NCBI GenBank assembly: GCA_964526635.1
Contig: CAZGLR010000023.1
Coordinates: 1 to 34,075, forward strand
Direction: 5' to 3'
DNA: 34,075 nt
DNA from: CAZGLR01 sp964526635
GTDB taxonomy: Bacteria > Zixibacteria > MSB-5A5 > GN15 > JAAZOE01
Shown here in pieces: positions 1-8,752 of the stretch. The notes under the pieces were generated by a model. It was given only the letters and a program-made list of their open reading frames with translations, searched no databases and was not told the DNA's origin. Position numbers and translations under genes: made by a program. Each line of letters starts with the position of its first letter. Positions within the stretch are counted from its first letter, which is position 1.

Positions 1-1242
1 GGCAATGCGATGGTCACCGAAGGAATCAATTTCAGCGGCCTGAAGATCTTCTCCGCCCTCGATAACGAAACCGTCGGGAAACTCACCGACCTTAATGCCC
101 ATCGATTCAAGATTGGTAACGATAGCGTGAATCCGATCGCACTCTTTATGACGCAATTCGGCGGCGTCGCGGACGATGGTTTTTCCCGGAATCTGCGAGG
201 CCAAAACAGCCAGGGCCGGAAGTTCATCGATCAGGTTTGGGATTTGATCTCCGGAGATTTTGCGCGGTTTTAGTTTGGAATAACTCACTTCGATATCGGC
301 TACCGGTTCACCGGATACATCCCGTCGGTTCTTGATTTCGATTTCGCCGCCCATGGTTTTGATGAGATTGATAAAGGCATTGCGGGTGGGGTTGACGCCG
401 ATGTCCTTGAGGATCAGATGGCTGCCTTTGAGCATCAGGGCCGCACAGATAAAAAAGGATGCTGTCGAAATATCGCCCGGCACATGAATCTCTGCGCCCG
501 CCAGGATAGTCTGTGGCTCAAGGCGAATCGAGCGAACATATTTTTCGGTTGGCAGGATCCGTTTTTTCTTACGGGGATCGATCGGATCGGGGACTATTTC
601 AGCGACGACATCTTCAATAGAAATTTCGCCTCCCATCAGGCGAATCATTCTCTCGGTATGATCCCGCGTAATCAGGTTCTCGCGCACTGTAATGGCCGCA
701 CCCGAGGTCAGCCCGGCCATCAGCAGTGATGATTTTACCTGGGCCGATGCCACCGGCAAAATATAGTCGATATCGCTCAGCTCGGCCGGTTGAACCGAAA
801 GCGGAGCAGTACCATCGTCCGATCCCGATATCGATGCATTCATTGCGGTCAACGGTTCGATAATTCGCTTCATAGGTCGCTGCGATAGTGACTCATCTCC
901 AATCAGGGTAGCCGAAATATTGGCTCCAGCCAGCAGGCCGGCCAGGAGGCGCATAGTGGTTCCGGAGTTGCCGCAATCTATCGGATCGTCCGGTTCCACC
1001 AGCCCGCCTTTGGGCGGGATTAGCATTATCGTTCTCTCCCCGCTGCGTTCGATTCCGGCGCCAAGCTGCCGGATTGCGGCCAGGGTACGACGGCAGTCAT
1101 CACCATCGGAATAATTGTGGATGGTCACCCGTTCCTTGCACAAAACACCAAGAATTGCGGCCCGATGCGATATCGATTTATCGCCCGGAAGCGAAATGGC
1201 CCCCTGGAATTTTTTGGCTCGTTTGATGCTATAATCGCTCAC
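1..1242 (-). CDS. aroA: 3-phosphoshikimate 1-carboxyvinyltransferase (EPSP synthase), C-terminus cut by window edge
   Basis: This enzyme transfers the enolpyruvyl group of PEP to shikimate-3-phosphate, the sixth step of the cytoplasmic shikimate pathway. The start is a GTG at 1240-1242 that overlaps the aroF stop (GTGA), with an AAGGAA-type ribosome site just upstream. The N-terminus carries the family signature LPGDKSISHRA (Lys about residue 22), and the NSGTTMRLL block is present further on. The reading frame is open to base 1, where it ends in GDHRIA. In the family that motif lies roughly 35-45 residues before the end, so only the last part is missing. It is the last visible gene of the aromatic supra-operon and is translationally coupled to aroF. 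Identity is very secure; only the C-terminus is unseen. Confidence 0.96.
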   Translation of the reverse strand, partial: MSDYSIKRAKKFQGAISLPGDKSISHRAAILGVLCKERVTIHNYSDGDDCRRTLAAIRQLGAGIERSGERTIMLIPPKGGLVEPDDPIDCGNSGTTMRLLAGLLAGANISATLIGDESLSQRPMKRIIEPLTAMNASISGSDDGTAPLSVQPAELSDIDYILPVASAQVKSSLLMAGLTSGAAITVRENLITRDHTERMIRLMGGEISIEDVVAEIVPDPIDPRKKKRILPTEKYVRSIRLEPQTILAGAEIHVPGDISTASFFICAALMLKGSHLILKDIGVNPTRNAFINLIKTMGGEIEIKNRRDVSGEPVADIEVSYSKLKPRKISGDQIPNLIDELPALAVLASQIPGKTIVRDAAELRHKECDRIHAIVTNLESMGIKVGEFPDGFVIEGGEDLQAAEIDSFGDHRIA

Positions 1243-2252
1243 AGATTCCTTTCCAACACCGAGGCAATCAATCCGACTTCCTGCATGAGTCTGGCAAATT
1301 GCTCGGGATACAACGACTGATAACCGTCCGAAAGTGCTTTTTCCGGTTCATTGTGTACTTCTATCATAAGGCCGTCGGCTCCGGCGGCAACCGAGGCACG
1401 GGCCATGGGTGTCACCTTATGCCGCCGCCCGGTACCGTGGCTGGGATCGGCGATAATCGGCAGATGGCTCGTCCGCTTGACAAACGGAACCGCCGACAAA
1501 TCAAGGGTATTTCGCGTATGATCGGCAAACGTCCGCACTCCCCGCTCGCACAGAATCACGCGATGATTGCCCTCGGAAACAATATATTCTGCGGCCATCA
1601 GAAATTCCTGCAGGGTAGCCGACATACCGCGTTTGAGCAGCACCGCCTTGTCCGACTGACCGGCCCGCTTGAGCAGCGAAAAATTCTGCATATTACGGGC
1701 GCCGATTTGAATGATGTCGGTATATTGGGCTACGATGTCCAAGTTGTCGGGGTCGATGGCTTCGGTAACGATCTTCAATCCGGTTTTTTCCCGAACCTGA
1801 GCCAGAATTTCCAGTCCCTGTTCGCCGAGACCCTGGAATGAATAGGGTGATGTACGGGGTTTGAACGCCCCACCCCGGAATATTGTCGCACCGGCGTTTT
1901 GCACGATGTCGGCAATCGTCATGCACTGATCATACGACTCAACCGCGCAGGGACCGGCCATCACGGTAATTTTGGTATCCCCGATCGTGACACCATCGAT
2001 ATCGATGATTGAATTCTCCGGATGAAATTCACGACTGACCTGCTTATATGGGGCCGTAACATGGATAACCTGTTTTACTCCGGGCAGGGTGATAAATTGA
2101 TCCTCCGGAACCGGACCGGGATTACCGGTGATGCCGATGGCGGTGCGCTGCGCGCCGGGCATGGGGTGAGGTGTAAATCCGAGTTCCCGGATCTTACTGA
2201 CAACAGCATCGACGTCGCTGCGCTTGGCATGGGAGTCCATCACGATGAGCAT
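1239..2252 (-). CDS. aroF: 3-deoxy-7-phosphoheptulonate (DAHP) synthase, type I-beta with N-terminal ferredoxin-like domain
   Basis: It condenses PEP with erythrose-4-phosphate, the committed step into the shikimate pathway. The protein is 337 aa. Residues 1 to about 70 form the small ferredoxin-like regulatory domain typical of Thermotoga-like I-beta enzymes; in that group it mediates feedback by Tyr or Phe (family knowledge). The barrel follows, with GPCAVES (about 100-106, metal-ligand Cys102), KPRTSPYSFQGLG (about 131-143) and a later PSHGTGRR block. The ATG at 2252 has a GAGGTG ribosome site. It is separated from argS by 70 bp in which I see no convincing terminator, so it is probably still part of the upstream transcript. 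The subtype is assigned from the N-terminal extension. Confidence 0.96.
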   Translation of the reverse strand: MLIVMDSHAKRSDVDAVVSKIRELGFTPHPMPGAQRTAIGITGNPGPVPEDQFITLPGVKQVIHVTAPYKQVSREFHPENSIIDIDGVTIGDTKITVMAGPCAVESYDQCMTIADIVQNAGATIFRGGAFKPRTSPYSFQGLGEQGLEILAQVREKTGLKIVTEAIDPDNLDIVAQYTDIIQIGARNMQNFSLLKRAGQSDKAVLLKRGMSATLQEFLMAAEYIVSEGNHRVILCERGVRTFADHTRNTLDLSAVPFVKRTSHLPIIADPSHGTGRRHKVTPMARASVAAGADGLMIEVHNEPEKALSDGYQSLYPEQFARLMQEVGLIASVLERNL

Positions 2253-2322
2253 AGGGCACCTCTTGGAATGTAGAATTCAGGCAAACTCGGCATAACCCGG
2301 ATATATGAAGTCACAGCAACTA

Positions 2323-4089
2323 TCACATTTCCTCTGGAGCTTCTATGCCGAGCAGAAAGAGACCTTCGTGCAGCACCGTTCGGACCGCAGATACCAGAAG
2401 CATGCGCGCCGCGGTTTCGGCCTCATTGTCGGAAATAATCTTGATTAACTTCCCCTCTTCGTCCTTGCGCTGATAGAAACGATTGAATATCGCCGCCAGT
2501 TCGATCAGGTAATCGGCGATAAAACTCGGTTCATAGCGATCGGCGGCCAGTTCCACAATCTCGCCGAATCGATACAGATGCAAGAGCATATCTTTTTCAA
2601 CATCGGACGCAAACAACGCAAAATCAACCGATACCGATACATCCCGCCCATAGCGCCGCAACAATGCGCACAGACGGGCATGCGTGTATTGCAGATATGG
2701 TCCGGTTTCGCCCTCGAAGGTAAGCACTTCTTCCCATCGGAAATTGACATCCTTGTGCCGTTTGACACCAAGATCGGCAAACACAATTGCCCCGAGTGCG
2801 ATCATCCGGGAGATGCGATCAATATCTTCGAGATCCGGATTCTTCTCCAGAATAATTGCCCGGGCTTTCTCCTGCGCAGTTGAAATGACATCATCGAGCA
2901 AAATTATATTGCCTTTTCGCGTGGACATTGCCTCATCACCGAAGCGTATCCATCCGAAACCGACAAACACGAGATCGTCGGACCATTCCTCCCCCAGCTT
3001 TTCAATAACCGTAAATACCTGTTTGAAATGGTCCTGCTGGGCCATCCCGACGACATAGATCGCCTTGTGAAAATCATAAGTCTGTTTGCGATAAAAAAGC
3101 CCGGCCAGATCACGTGTGGCATAGAGCGTTGCGCCATCGGCCTTCCGCAGCAAACAAGGCGGCAGATTGTGTTCTGCCAGGTCGACAATCAGCGCACCCT
3201 CGGATTCGGAAACCAGCCCGGCATCTTCAAGACGCTTGATTGTCGCCTCCATCTTGTCATTATAAAACGACTCGCCGGTATAGTGATCAAAGATTACCCC
3301 CAGCTTATCATAGACCCGCTGAAATTCCTGCAGGGAATAATCCTTGAACGTTGTCCACAACTCGGCTGCTTCCTGGTCGCCCTCTTCCAGCTTTTTAAAC
3401 CACAGCCGTGCCTCGTCGGTCAGCGATGGGTCCGTCTCTTCTTCTTTATGAAAGCGTACATAGAGATCAAGTAAATAACTGATGGGACTATTTTTCAGAT
3501 CTTCACGATTGCCCCATTTTTTGAACGCCACAATCATCTTGCCGAATTGCGTACCCCAGTCACCAAGATGATTGATACCTACGACTGTGTATCCCAGCTT
3601 TTTATACAGGCGATACAGCGAGTTTCCGATAGCGGTTGAGCGCAGGTGACCGATTCCAAATGGTTTTGCTATATTTGGCGAAGAGAAATCAATGACGATC
3701 GTTTTACCCTTTCCGATAGTCTGGCTGCCGGACTGATCTTTCCTGACATAAATTTCTGGTAGGACTGTTTCAGCAATATCAGATGCAGACCAACTTGCAT
3801 TTATATACGGCCCCGCATTTGTAAAGACAGCACAATTCAGGCTCCCAATCAAAGATTTAGCAATAGCCTGAGGTGAAGTTTTCCAAGCCCTTGCCAACTG
3901 AAAAGTTGGGAAGGAATAATCACCCATACTTCGGTCTTTTGGAATTTCAATTTTCTCGAATATTCCATCGGCCAAATTTTCTGGTGCGACCGCAAATGCA
4001 TTGGCGGAGTCCTGAAGCAAATGCGGATAATCATTCTGAATGGTCGCCGTAATTTGTATGGCAAAATCCCACTTAAACTTGTTTTCCAT
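2323..4089 (-). CDS. argS: Arginyl-tRNA synthetase
   Basis: Class I synthetase that charges tRNA-Arg in the cytoplasm. I start it at the ATG at 4089 (MENKF...), giving 588 aa, the normal size. A longer frame reaches 4200 but runs deep into trpA, whereas 4089 lies 10 bp after the trpA stop with an AGGACAGGAA ribosome site. The N-terminal tRNA-binding domain is followed by the HIGH-type motif GIGHLR (about 145-150) in the SPNIAKPF context, the MSTRKGN motif (about 388-394, the KMSKS equivalent) and a C-terminal DALR-type helical domain (YTHARLCALLRR). A translation gene inside an aromatic operon is unusual; the spacing says it is cotranscribed with trpA. Confidence 0.96.
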   Translation of the reverse strand: MENKFKWDFAIQITATIQNDYPHLLQDSANAFAVAPENLADGIFEKIEIPKDRSMGDYSFPTFQLARAWKTSPQAIAKSLIGSLNCAVFTNAGPYINASWSASDIAETVLPEIYVRKDQSGSQTIGKGKTIVIDFSSPNIAKPFGIGHLRSTAIGNSLYRLYKKLGYTVVGINHLGDWGTQFGKMIVAFKKWGNREDLKNSPISYLLDLYVRFHKEEETDPSLTDEARLWFKKLEEGDQEAAELWTTFKDYSLQEFQRVYDKLGVIFDHYTGESFYNDKMEATIKRLEDAGLVSESEGALIVDLAEHNLPPCLLRKADGATLYATRDLAGLFYRKQTYDFHKAIYVVGMAQQDHFKQVFTVIEKLGEEWSDDLVFVGFGWIRFGDEAMSTRKGNIILLDDVISTAQEKARAIILEKNPDLEDIDRISRMIALGAIVFADLGVKRHKDVNFRWEEVLTFEGETGPYLQYTHARLCALLRRYGRDVSVSVDFALFASDVEKDMLLHLYRFGEIVELAADRYEPSFIADYLIELAAIFNRFYQRKDEEGKLIKIISDNEAETAARMLLVSAVRTVLHEGLFLLGIEAPEEM

Positions 4090-4099
4090 ATTTCCTGTC

Positions 4100-4891
4100 C
4101 TAAATCTCCTTGCGAACCTGCCGCAGGAATTTTTGCGCTTTTTTAAGCGCCATCGCCTGGTTTTTGGCACGGCGATACATATCAACAAAGGCCGAACCAA
4201 TCACCGCGCCATCGGCATAGTGACAGGCCTGCGAGGCCATTTCCGGCGATGCAATACCAAAACCGATCACATATGGCTTCCTGAGCGATTTGCGCAAACG
4301 CTTGAAATAGTTGATCGTTTGGGGACCATACCCCGTTCGGGCCCCGGTTATGCCCGCGATCGAGACAGCATAGACGAATCCGCTGGATAATTCCTCTATC
4401 TTTTTGATCCGTTGTGCATCCGAAGTCGGAGCAATAAGAAAAATCGTCCCGATACCATGTTTATCGCAGTTTTGGCGGAAAATCTCTCCCTCTTCAACCG
4501 GCAAATCCGGGATAATCAATCCGGATGTTCCGCATTGTGTAGCCGCCTTAAGGAAATGATCCATACCGCCGGCAATTACCGGATTATAATAGCCCATCAA
4601 AATTATCGGCTGCTCATGAGCGGCCCGCAATTTTTCAACGATAGCAAAAATATCCTTCAGCCGGGTGCCGTTATCGAGGGCCTTCTGAGATGAAAACTGA
4701 ATCGCCGGACCGTCGGCCATGGGATCTGAAAATGGTACCCCGATTTCAAGCATATCGGCGCCTTCGGAAAGCGCCATATGTGCGAAATCATAGGACGCCT
4801 TAAGAGAGGGAAATCCTCCTGTAAAAAACGGCACCAATGCTTTGCGGTGGTTTCTGCGGAGCTCATCAAAATGGGCTGCGACCGGATTCAT
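4100..4891 (-). CDS. trpA: Tryptophan synthase alpha subunit
   Basis: It cleaves indole-3-glycerol phosphate to indole and glyceraldehyde-3-phosphate and passes indole to TrpB through the intersubunit tunnel. The 263-aa TIM barrel has both catalytic acids at the classical positions, Glu49 and Asp60, within LEIGVPFSDPMADGP. Further barrel-end motifs (ILMGYYNP, SIAGITGAR, GFGI) are intact. The ATG at 4891 overlaps the trpB stop by 4 bp (ATGA), so the two subunits are translationally coupled, as expected for a 1:1 complex. The stop at 4100 is 10 bp before argS. Confidence 0.97.
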   Translation of the reverse strand: MNPVAAHFDELRRNHRKALVPFFTGGFPSLKASYDFAHMALSEGADMLEIGVPFSDPMADGPAIQFSSQKALDNGTRLKDIFAIVEKLRAAHEQPIILMGYYNPVIAGGMDHFLKAATQCGTSGLIIPDLPVEEGEIFRQNCDKHGIGTIFLIAPTSDAQRIKKIEELSSGFVYAVSIAGITGARTGYGPQTINYFKRLRKSLRKPYVIGFGIASPEMASQACHYADGAVIGSAFVDMYRRAKNQAMALKKAQKFLRQVRKEI

Positions 4892-6090
4892 GATGTCTCC
4901 CCCTCAGCTTCACGGATGATGTCCATATCTTTATCGCCACGACCGGACATGCAAACAACGATATGATCGCGGGCTGAAAACTCTTTTCGATGCTTGAATA
5001 AAAACGCCAGCGCATGGGCCGATTCGAGCGCCGGAATAATACCCTCGAGCTGCGTTGTCTTCTTAAAGGCCGACAAGGCCTCTTTATCCGTAATGCCGAA
5101 ATATGTAACCCGTCCGATATCTTTCAGATATGAATGCTCGGGGCCGACGCCGGGATAATCCAGTCCTGCCGAAATCGAATGCGGCAGTGTTATCTGACCG
5201 TCGCCATCATACAACAGATAACTCAATGAGCCATGAAGCACACCCGGCCTTCCCTTGACCAGTGTCGCCGCATGCTGCGACGAAGAGACGCCATGACCGG
5301 CCGCCTCGACGCCATACATCCGTACGGAGGTATCATTAATAAACGGATAAAACAGGCCGATGGCGTTCGACCCGCCACCGACACAGGCGACCAGCGCCGA
5401 CGGCAGCCGTCCGATAGTCCTCCGAAATTGAGACTTTGTCTCGGATCCAATAATCGCTTGCAGATCGCGGACAATCATTGGATAAGGATGCGGACCAACC
5501 GCTGATCCGATTATATAGAAGGTGTCTGCGATATTCGTGACCCAGTCACGCAGGGCCTCGTTGGTTGCATCTTTCAGCGTCTGGGAACCGGAGGTTACCG
5601 GAACGACTTCGGCCCCCAGCAGCCGCATTTTATAGACGTTCAGGGCCTGCCGCTTGACATCCAAAGCCCCCATATATATGACACAGGGCATGCCGAAACG
5701 GGCTGCGACGGTTGCGGTCGCCACACCGTGCTGTCCCGCGCCGGTTTCTGCGATAATCCGCTTTTTGCCCATATGACGGGCCAGCAATATCTGCCCGACA
5801 GTATTATTTATTTTATGGGCGCCGGTATGGTTTAAATCCTCTCGCTTAAAATAAATCTTACCGCAGTCAAGATGCTGCGTCAGGCGCTCGGCCGGATATA
5901 ACGGCGATGGCCGCCCGACGAAGGTACTGAGATATCCGCTCAGCTCTCGTTTGAAATCCGCATTTTGTTTCAGCCGGCGATATTTCTGTTCCAGCTCCAG
6001 AAGCGCCGACATGACTGTCTCAGGCACATACCGGCCGCCATATTTGCCGAAGTACCCCTGCGCATCAGGATATATCTTAGTACGTGGCAT
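4888..6090 (-). CDS. trpB: Tryptophan synthase beta subunit
   Basis: PLP enzyme that condenses indole with L-serine to make tryptophan. At 400 aa it is standard TrpB1 length. The PLP lysine is Lys93 in HTGAHKINN, and the phosphate-binding GGGSNAIG loop is near residue 240. The N-terminal GKYGGRYVPETV block and the C-terminal SGRGDKD block are both present. The start overlaps the end of trpF by 14 bp, and the stop overlaps trpA by 4 bp. No missing catalytic residue was seen. Confidence 0.97.
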   Translation of the reverse strand: MPRTKIYPDAQGYFGKYGGRYVPETVMSALLELEQKYRRLKQNADFKRELSGYLSTFVGRPSPLYPAERLTQHLDCGKIYFKREDLNHTGAHKINNTVGQILLARHMGKKRIIAETGAGQHGVATATVAARFGMPCVIYMGALDVKRQALNVYKMRLLGAEVVPVTSGSQTLKDATNEALRDWVTNIADTFYIIGSAVGPHPYPMIVRDLQAIIGSETKSQFRRTIGRLPSALVACVGGGSNAIGLFYPFINDTSVRMYGVEAAGHGVSSSQHAATLVKGRPGVLHGSLSYLLYDGDGQITLPHSISAGLDYPGVGPEHSYLKDIGRVTYFGITDKEALSAFKKTTQLEGIIPALESAHALAFLFKHRKEFSARDHIVVCMSGRGDKDMDIIREAEGETS

Positions 6091-6703
6091 TTTGCTGTAT
6101 CACCACCTTCATAAGCTGTGATAGTTTGCGTTGCGATTTGATGCCCGGCGCGCTTTCAATGCCGCTGGACACATCGACTGCATACGGTCGCAGCAGTCTG
6201 ATCACATCCCCGATATTGGTGCTGTTTAAGCCTCCTGCCACGATATAGTTTCCCGTTAACTTTTTCAAAGCCGTCCAGGCAAATGCCTGTCCGGTTCCCC
6301 CCGATTTGCCGTCGACAATAGTATCATACAAAATTAAATCTGCCGTTTTCGGCACTTTGCCTGAAATGCGGCCATCGGGTGTAACCGGCACCGATTTAAT
6401 CACACGGATACCAGCTCGCTGCAAGTGCCGGATATCGCCCGATGTTTCATGTCCATGAAGCTGGACAAAAGACAGCCGGATTGCACGAACGATCTTGATT
6501 ATCGTATCGACGTCTTCATCGACAAAAACCCCCACTGTCCGCGCCGCCGGATCGAGATTATTGACTATCTTGCGGCATTGCGTCGGCGTGATGTATCTCG
6601 GTGACCGGCGATAGAAAATGAATCCCAGAAAATCCGCGCCATATTTGAGTGCCAGTTGGGCATCCCTTTCGCGAATCAAACCGCAAATCTTAATTCTGGT
6701 CAC
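6077..6703 (-). CDS. trpF: Phosphoribosylanthranilate isomerase
   Basis: It performs the Amadori rearrangement of N-(5-phosphoribosyl)anthranilate to CdRP. I choose the GTG at 6701-6703 (VTRIKICGL...), giving 208 aa. It has a GGAGG ribosome site about 8 bases upstream and puts the conserved KICG motif with its catalytic Cys (Cys7) at the N-terminus. A longer frame upstream is only the out-of-frame shadow of trpC. The GADFLGFIF block, the GVFVDED block (second catalytic Asp region) and a C-terminal DVSSGIE phosphate loop are present. It overlaps trpC by 14 bp and trpB by 14 bp. Confidence 0.95.
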   Translation of the reverse strand: MTRIKICGLIRERDAQLALKYGADFLGFIFYRRSPRYITPTQCRKIVNNLDPAARTVGVFVDEDVDTIIKIVRAIRLSFVQLHGHETSGDIRHLQRAGIRVIKSVPVTPDGRISGKVPKTADLILYDTIVDGKSGGTGQAFAWTALKKLTGNYIVAGGLNSTNIGDVIRLLRPYAVDVSSGIESAPGIKSQRKLSQLMKVVIQQNATY

Positions 6704-7475
6704 CGCGAAGCCTCCGAATGAACCCGGGGATATCATCACTCCGGACAATCGATTCCCCAATAAGAAAATTCGTATATCCCGACTGGTGCAGCCGTACGAT
6801 ATCATCTCGCGTAAAAATACCGCTTTCAGAAACGCGAATGACCGATTGCGGCATATCATGTGCAAGCTGCTCGGAAACGGCCAGATCGGTTTCAAATGTA
6901 TCGAGGTTGCGGTTATTCACACCGATAATTCGCGTACCAAGAAGCAGCGCAGTTTGCAACTCTTCTCTGGTATGCACCTCAACCAGGGCCGCCAGCCCGA
7001 GTTCATCGGCCAGGGCGATATATTTTTGCAGTTGCTGACCCGACAGGCAGGCCACGATCAGAAGCACCGCATCGGCACCCCAATATCGCGCCAGATAGAT
7101 TTGATACGGATCCAAAATAAACTCTTTGCACAAGACCGGCAATGGCGCCGCCTGCTTAACCAGTCCAATATACTCTCCACTGCCCTGGAAATATTTCTTA
7201 TCCGTCAGCACAGAAATCGCAGCGGCCCCGCCCTGTTCATAATATCTCGCGAGTTCAAAAGGATCAAAATCCTCGAGAATGACTCCTTTCGATGGCGATG
7301 CTTTCTTCACTTCGGCAATAATCGAAATCCGACCGGTATCCGACAGCGCCTCGGCAAAATCAAAGCAGGCGTGCCGCACAGGAGCGTCGATAATCTCCGA
7401 CAACGGCAGTGTTCCTTTCAGTGCTTCCACTTCGCGCCGTTTATGCGCGATGATTTTTTCCAGCATCGCGTTCAT
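6690..7475 (-). CDS. trpC: Indole-3-glycerol phosphate synthase
   Basis: It closes the indole ring by decarboxylating and dehydrating CdRP to indole-3-glycerol phosphate. The single-domain protein is 261 aa and is not fused to TrpF. The signature IAEVKKASPSKG (about 53-64) carries the catalytic lysine region, and ALLLIVACL, GVNNRNLDTF and VSESGI follow in the correct order. The ATG at 7475 overlaps the end of the MFS gene by 4 bp, and the end overlaps trpF. A second in-frame ATG lies at codon 4, so the exact start is uncertain by three residues. Confidence 0.96.
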   Translation of the reverse strand: MNAMLEKIIAHKRREVEALKGTLPLSEIIDAPVRHACFDFAEALSDTGRISIIAEVKKASPSKGVILEDFDPFELARYYEQGGAAAISVLTDKKYFQGSGEYIGLVKQAAPLPVLCKEFILDPYQIYLARYWGADAVLLIVACLSGQQLQKYIALADELGLAALVEVHTREELQTALLLGTRIIGVNNRNLDTFETDLAVSEQLAHDMPQSVIRVSESGIFTRDDIVRLHQSGYTNFLIGESIVRSDDIPGFIRRLRGDQN

Positions 7476-8752
7476 CCAGCCATCCGATATTCTTTATTGA
7501 AGATAATGCCATCAGCCGTGACAGTTTCAGTCCTGCGAAAGGCGACATAATAGAGCAGGGCGCTGAGGACATACAATACAATCGCGATCAACAGCGACAA
7601 CGTGTAACCGTAATTTTCAATCACAATCCCCGCTACCCGGGTCGAGACCATCCATGAACCGGTCCAGGAGAACATCAACAGGGCATTGACCAGGCCATGG
7701 AATGATTTCGGAACCATCTCCATCGCAAAATTATTGCCGATCGGATGCCCCATATTCATCAACATCCCCCGCACGAGATAAGCCGCCAGGACCAGCGGCA
7801 GGTTGTAGGAGAAAGCCAGGATAAGCATAAATGGAATCGAAAGCAGTTCCGTCCCGACAATTGTGCGGACCATACCGAGTTTTTTAATCAGGGCCGGGGC
7901 GGCCATAACGCCTATGAACATAGTAAGATGCTGCAGCGCATAAAAAAGCCCGATCTCCTCCGGACCCTGTCCGAAACGGTCACGAAAAAAGAGATTCAGA
8001 AACGGTATAATCATTCCGGCGCCCAGCCCGACAATAAAATGCGGCAGCGTTAGCTTTAACAACAGTCCGCTGATTGGCTGCAGCGATTCAATATTTAGCA
8101 CCAGTCTGTCTTCCTGCGGGATTTGCTTTGGAGTTTTCAACATCAGAAACGGCACCAGTGCAAAGAGCGCCGCAAACATTCCAATCGTCAGAGACAACCG
8201 ATGCGCATCAATACCGCCATAGCCAAAGGTCTCCATAAAAACCGTTACGGCCTTTCCCAGTACAAAGGGCGTGATTGTGCCGGCGATAACCGAAATCCCG
8301 AACGACAACGAAAACAAATACGGCCGCTCTTTGCGCGATGAGTTACGCATGAAAAACGGTCCCGAGGCGATGCGGTAAAACGTCGATGCCATCCCGGCAA
8401 ACATGTAAGCAATCCAGATCAGGGTGATATCGTGGAGGTAGATCGTAAAAAGCCCGAAGACGGTATAGAGAATCGTTGTAATCACCAAAACCGGTTTCAG
8501 GCGCACCCTCGACAGGAAAATCGCACCCGGAATCGAGACGACCGTCATACCAATAGCCCCGGCCGACAACACATCGCCGATTGTACTCTCGGTGAAACCA
8601 CGCTCGCGCAGATAGAGATTGAGCAAAAACAGAAACGACGAGAACGTCATCCCGATAAAGAACGATCCCAGCAGGTATTTCTTCGCATTTGGTGTCAACA
8701 GGCTGAGATCAGACAGGTATGTCCTGAAACCGCCCGAAGTCCTGCGGATCAT
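7472..8752 (-). CDS. Major facilitator superfamily transporter embedded in the trp operon
   Basis: Predicted inner-membrane transporter of about 426 aa with around twelve hydrophobic segments, starting at LGSFFIGMTFSSFLFLLNL. A charged central loop follows segment six (about residues 205-225). The MFS-like RxR loop between segments two and three is visible (LSRVRLKPV). I prefer the ATG at 8752, which overlaps the trpD stop by 4 bp like the other junctions here. A GTG at 8785 would add 11 residues. The end overlaps trpC by 4 bp, so the gene is fully embedded between trpD and trpC. Substrate cannot be read from sequence; context suggests an aromatic amino acid, an intermediate or a toxic analogue. 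Family assignment is firm, function open. Confidence 0.85.
   Translation of the reverse strand: MIRRTSGGFRTYLSDLSLLTPNAKKYLLGSFFIGMTFSSFLFLLNLYLRERGFTESTIGDVLSAGAIGMTVVSIPGAIFLSRVRLKPVLVITTILYTVFGLFTIYLHDITLIWIAYMFAGMASTFYRIASGPFFMRNSSRKERPYLFSLSFGISVIAGTITPFVLGKAVTVFMETFGYGGIDAHRLSLTIGMFAALFALVPFLMLKTPKQIPQEDRLVLNIESLQPISGLLLKLTLPHFIVGLGAGMIIPFLNLFFRDRFGQGPEEIGLFYALQHLTMFIGVMAAPALIKKLGMVRTIVGTELLSIPFMLILAFSYNLPLVLAAYLVRGMLMNMGHPIGNNFAMEMVPKSFHGLVNALLMFSWTGSWMVSTRVAGIVIENYGYTLSLLIAIVLYVLSALLYYVAFRRTETVTADGIIFNKEYRMAG

Noticed and set aside
6618..7550. Long plus-strand open frame opposite trpC and trpF
   Set aside because: It is antisense to two clear genes, has no ribosome site or family resemblance, and the composition is that of a shadow frame.
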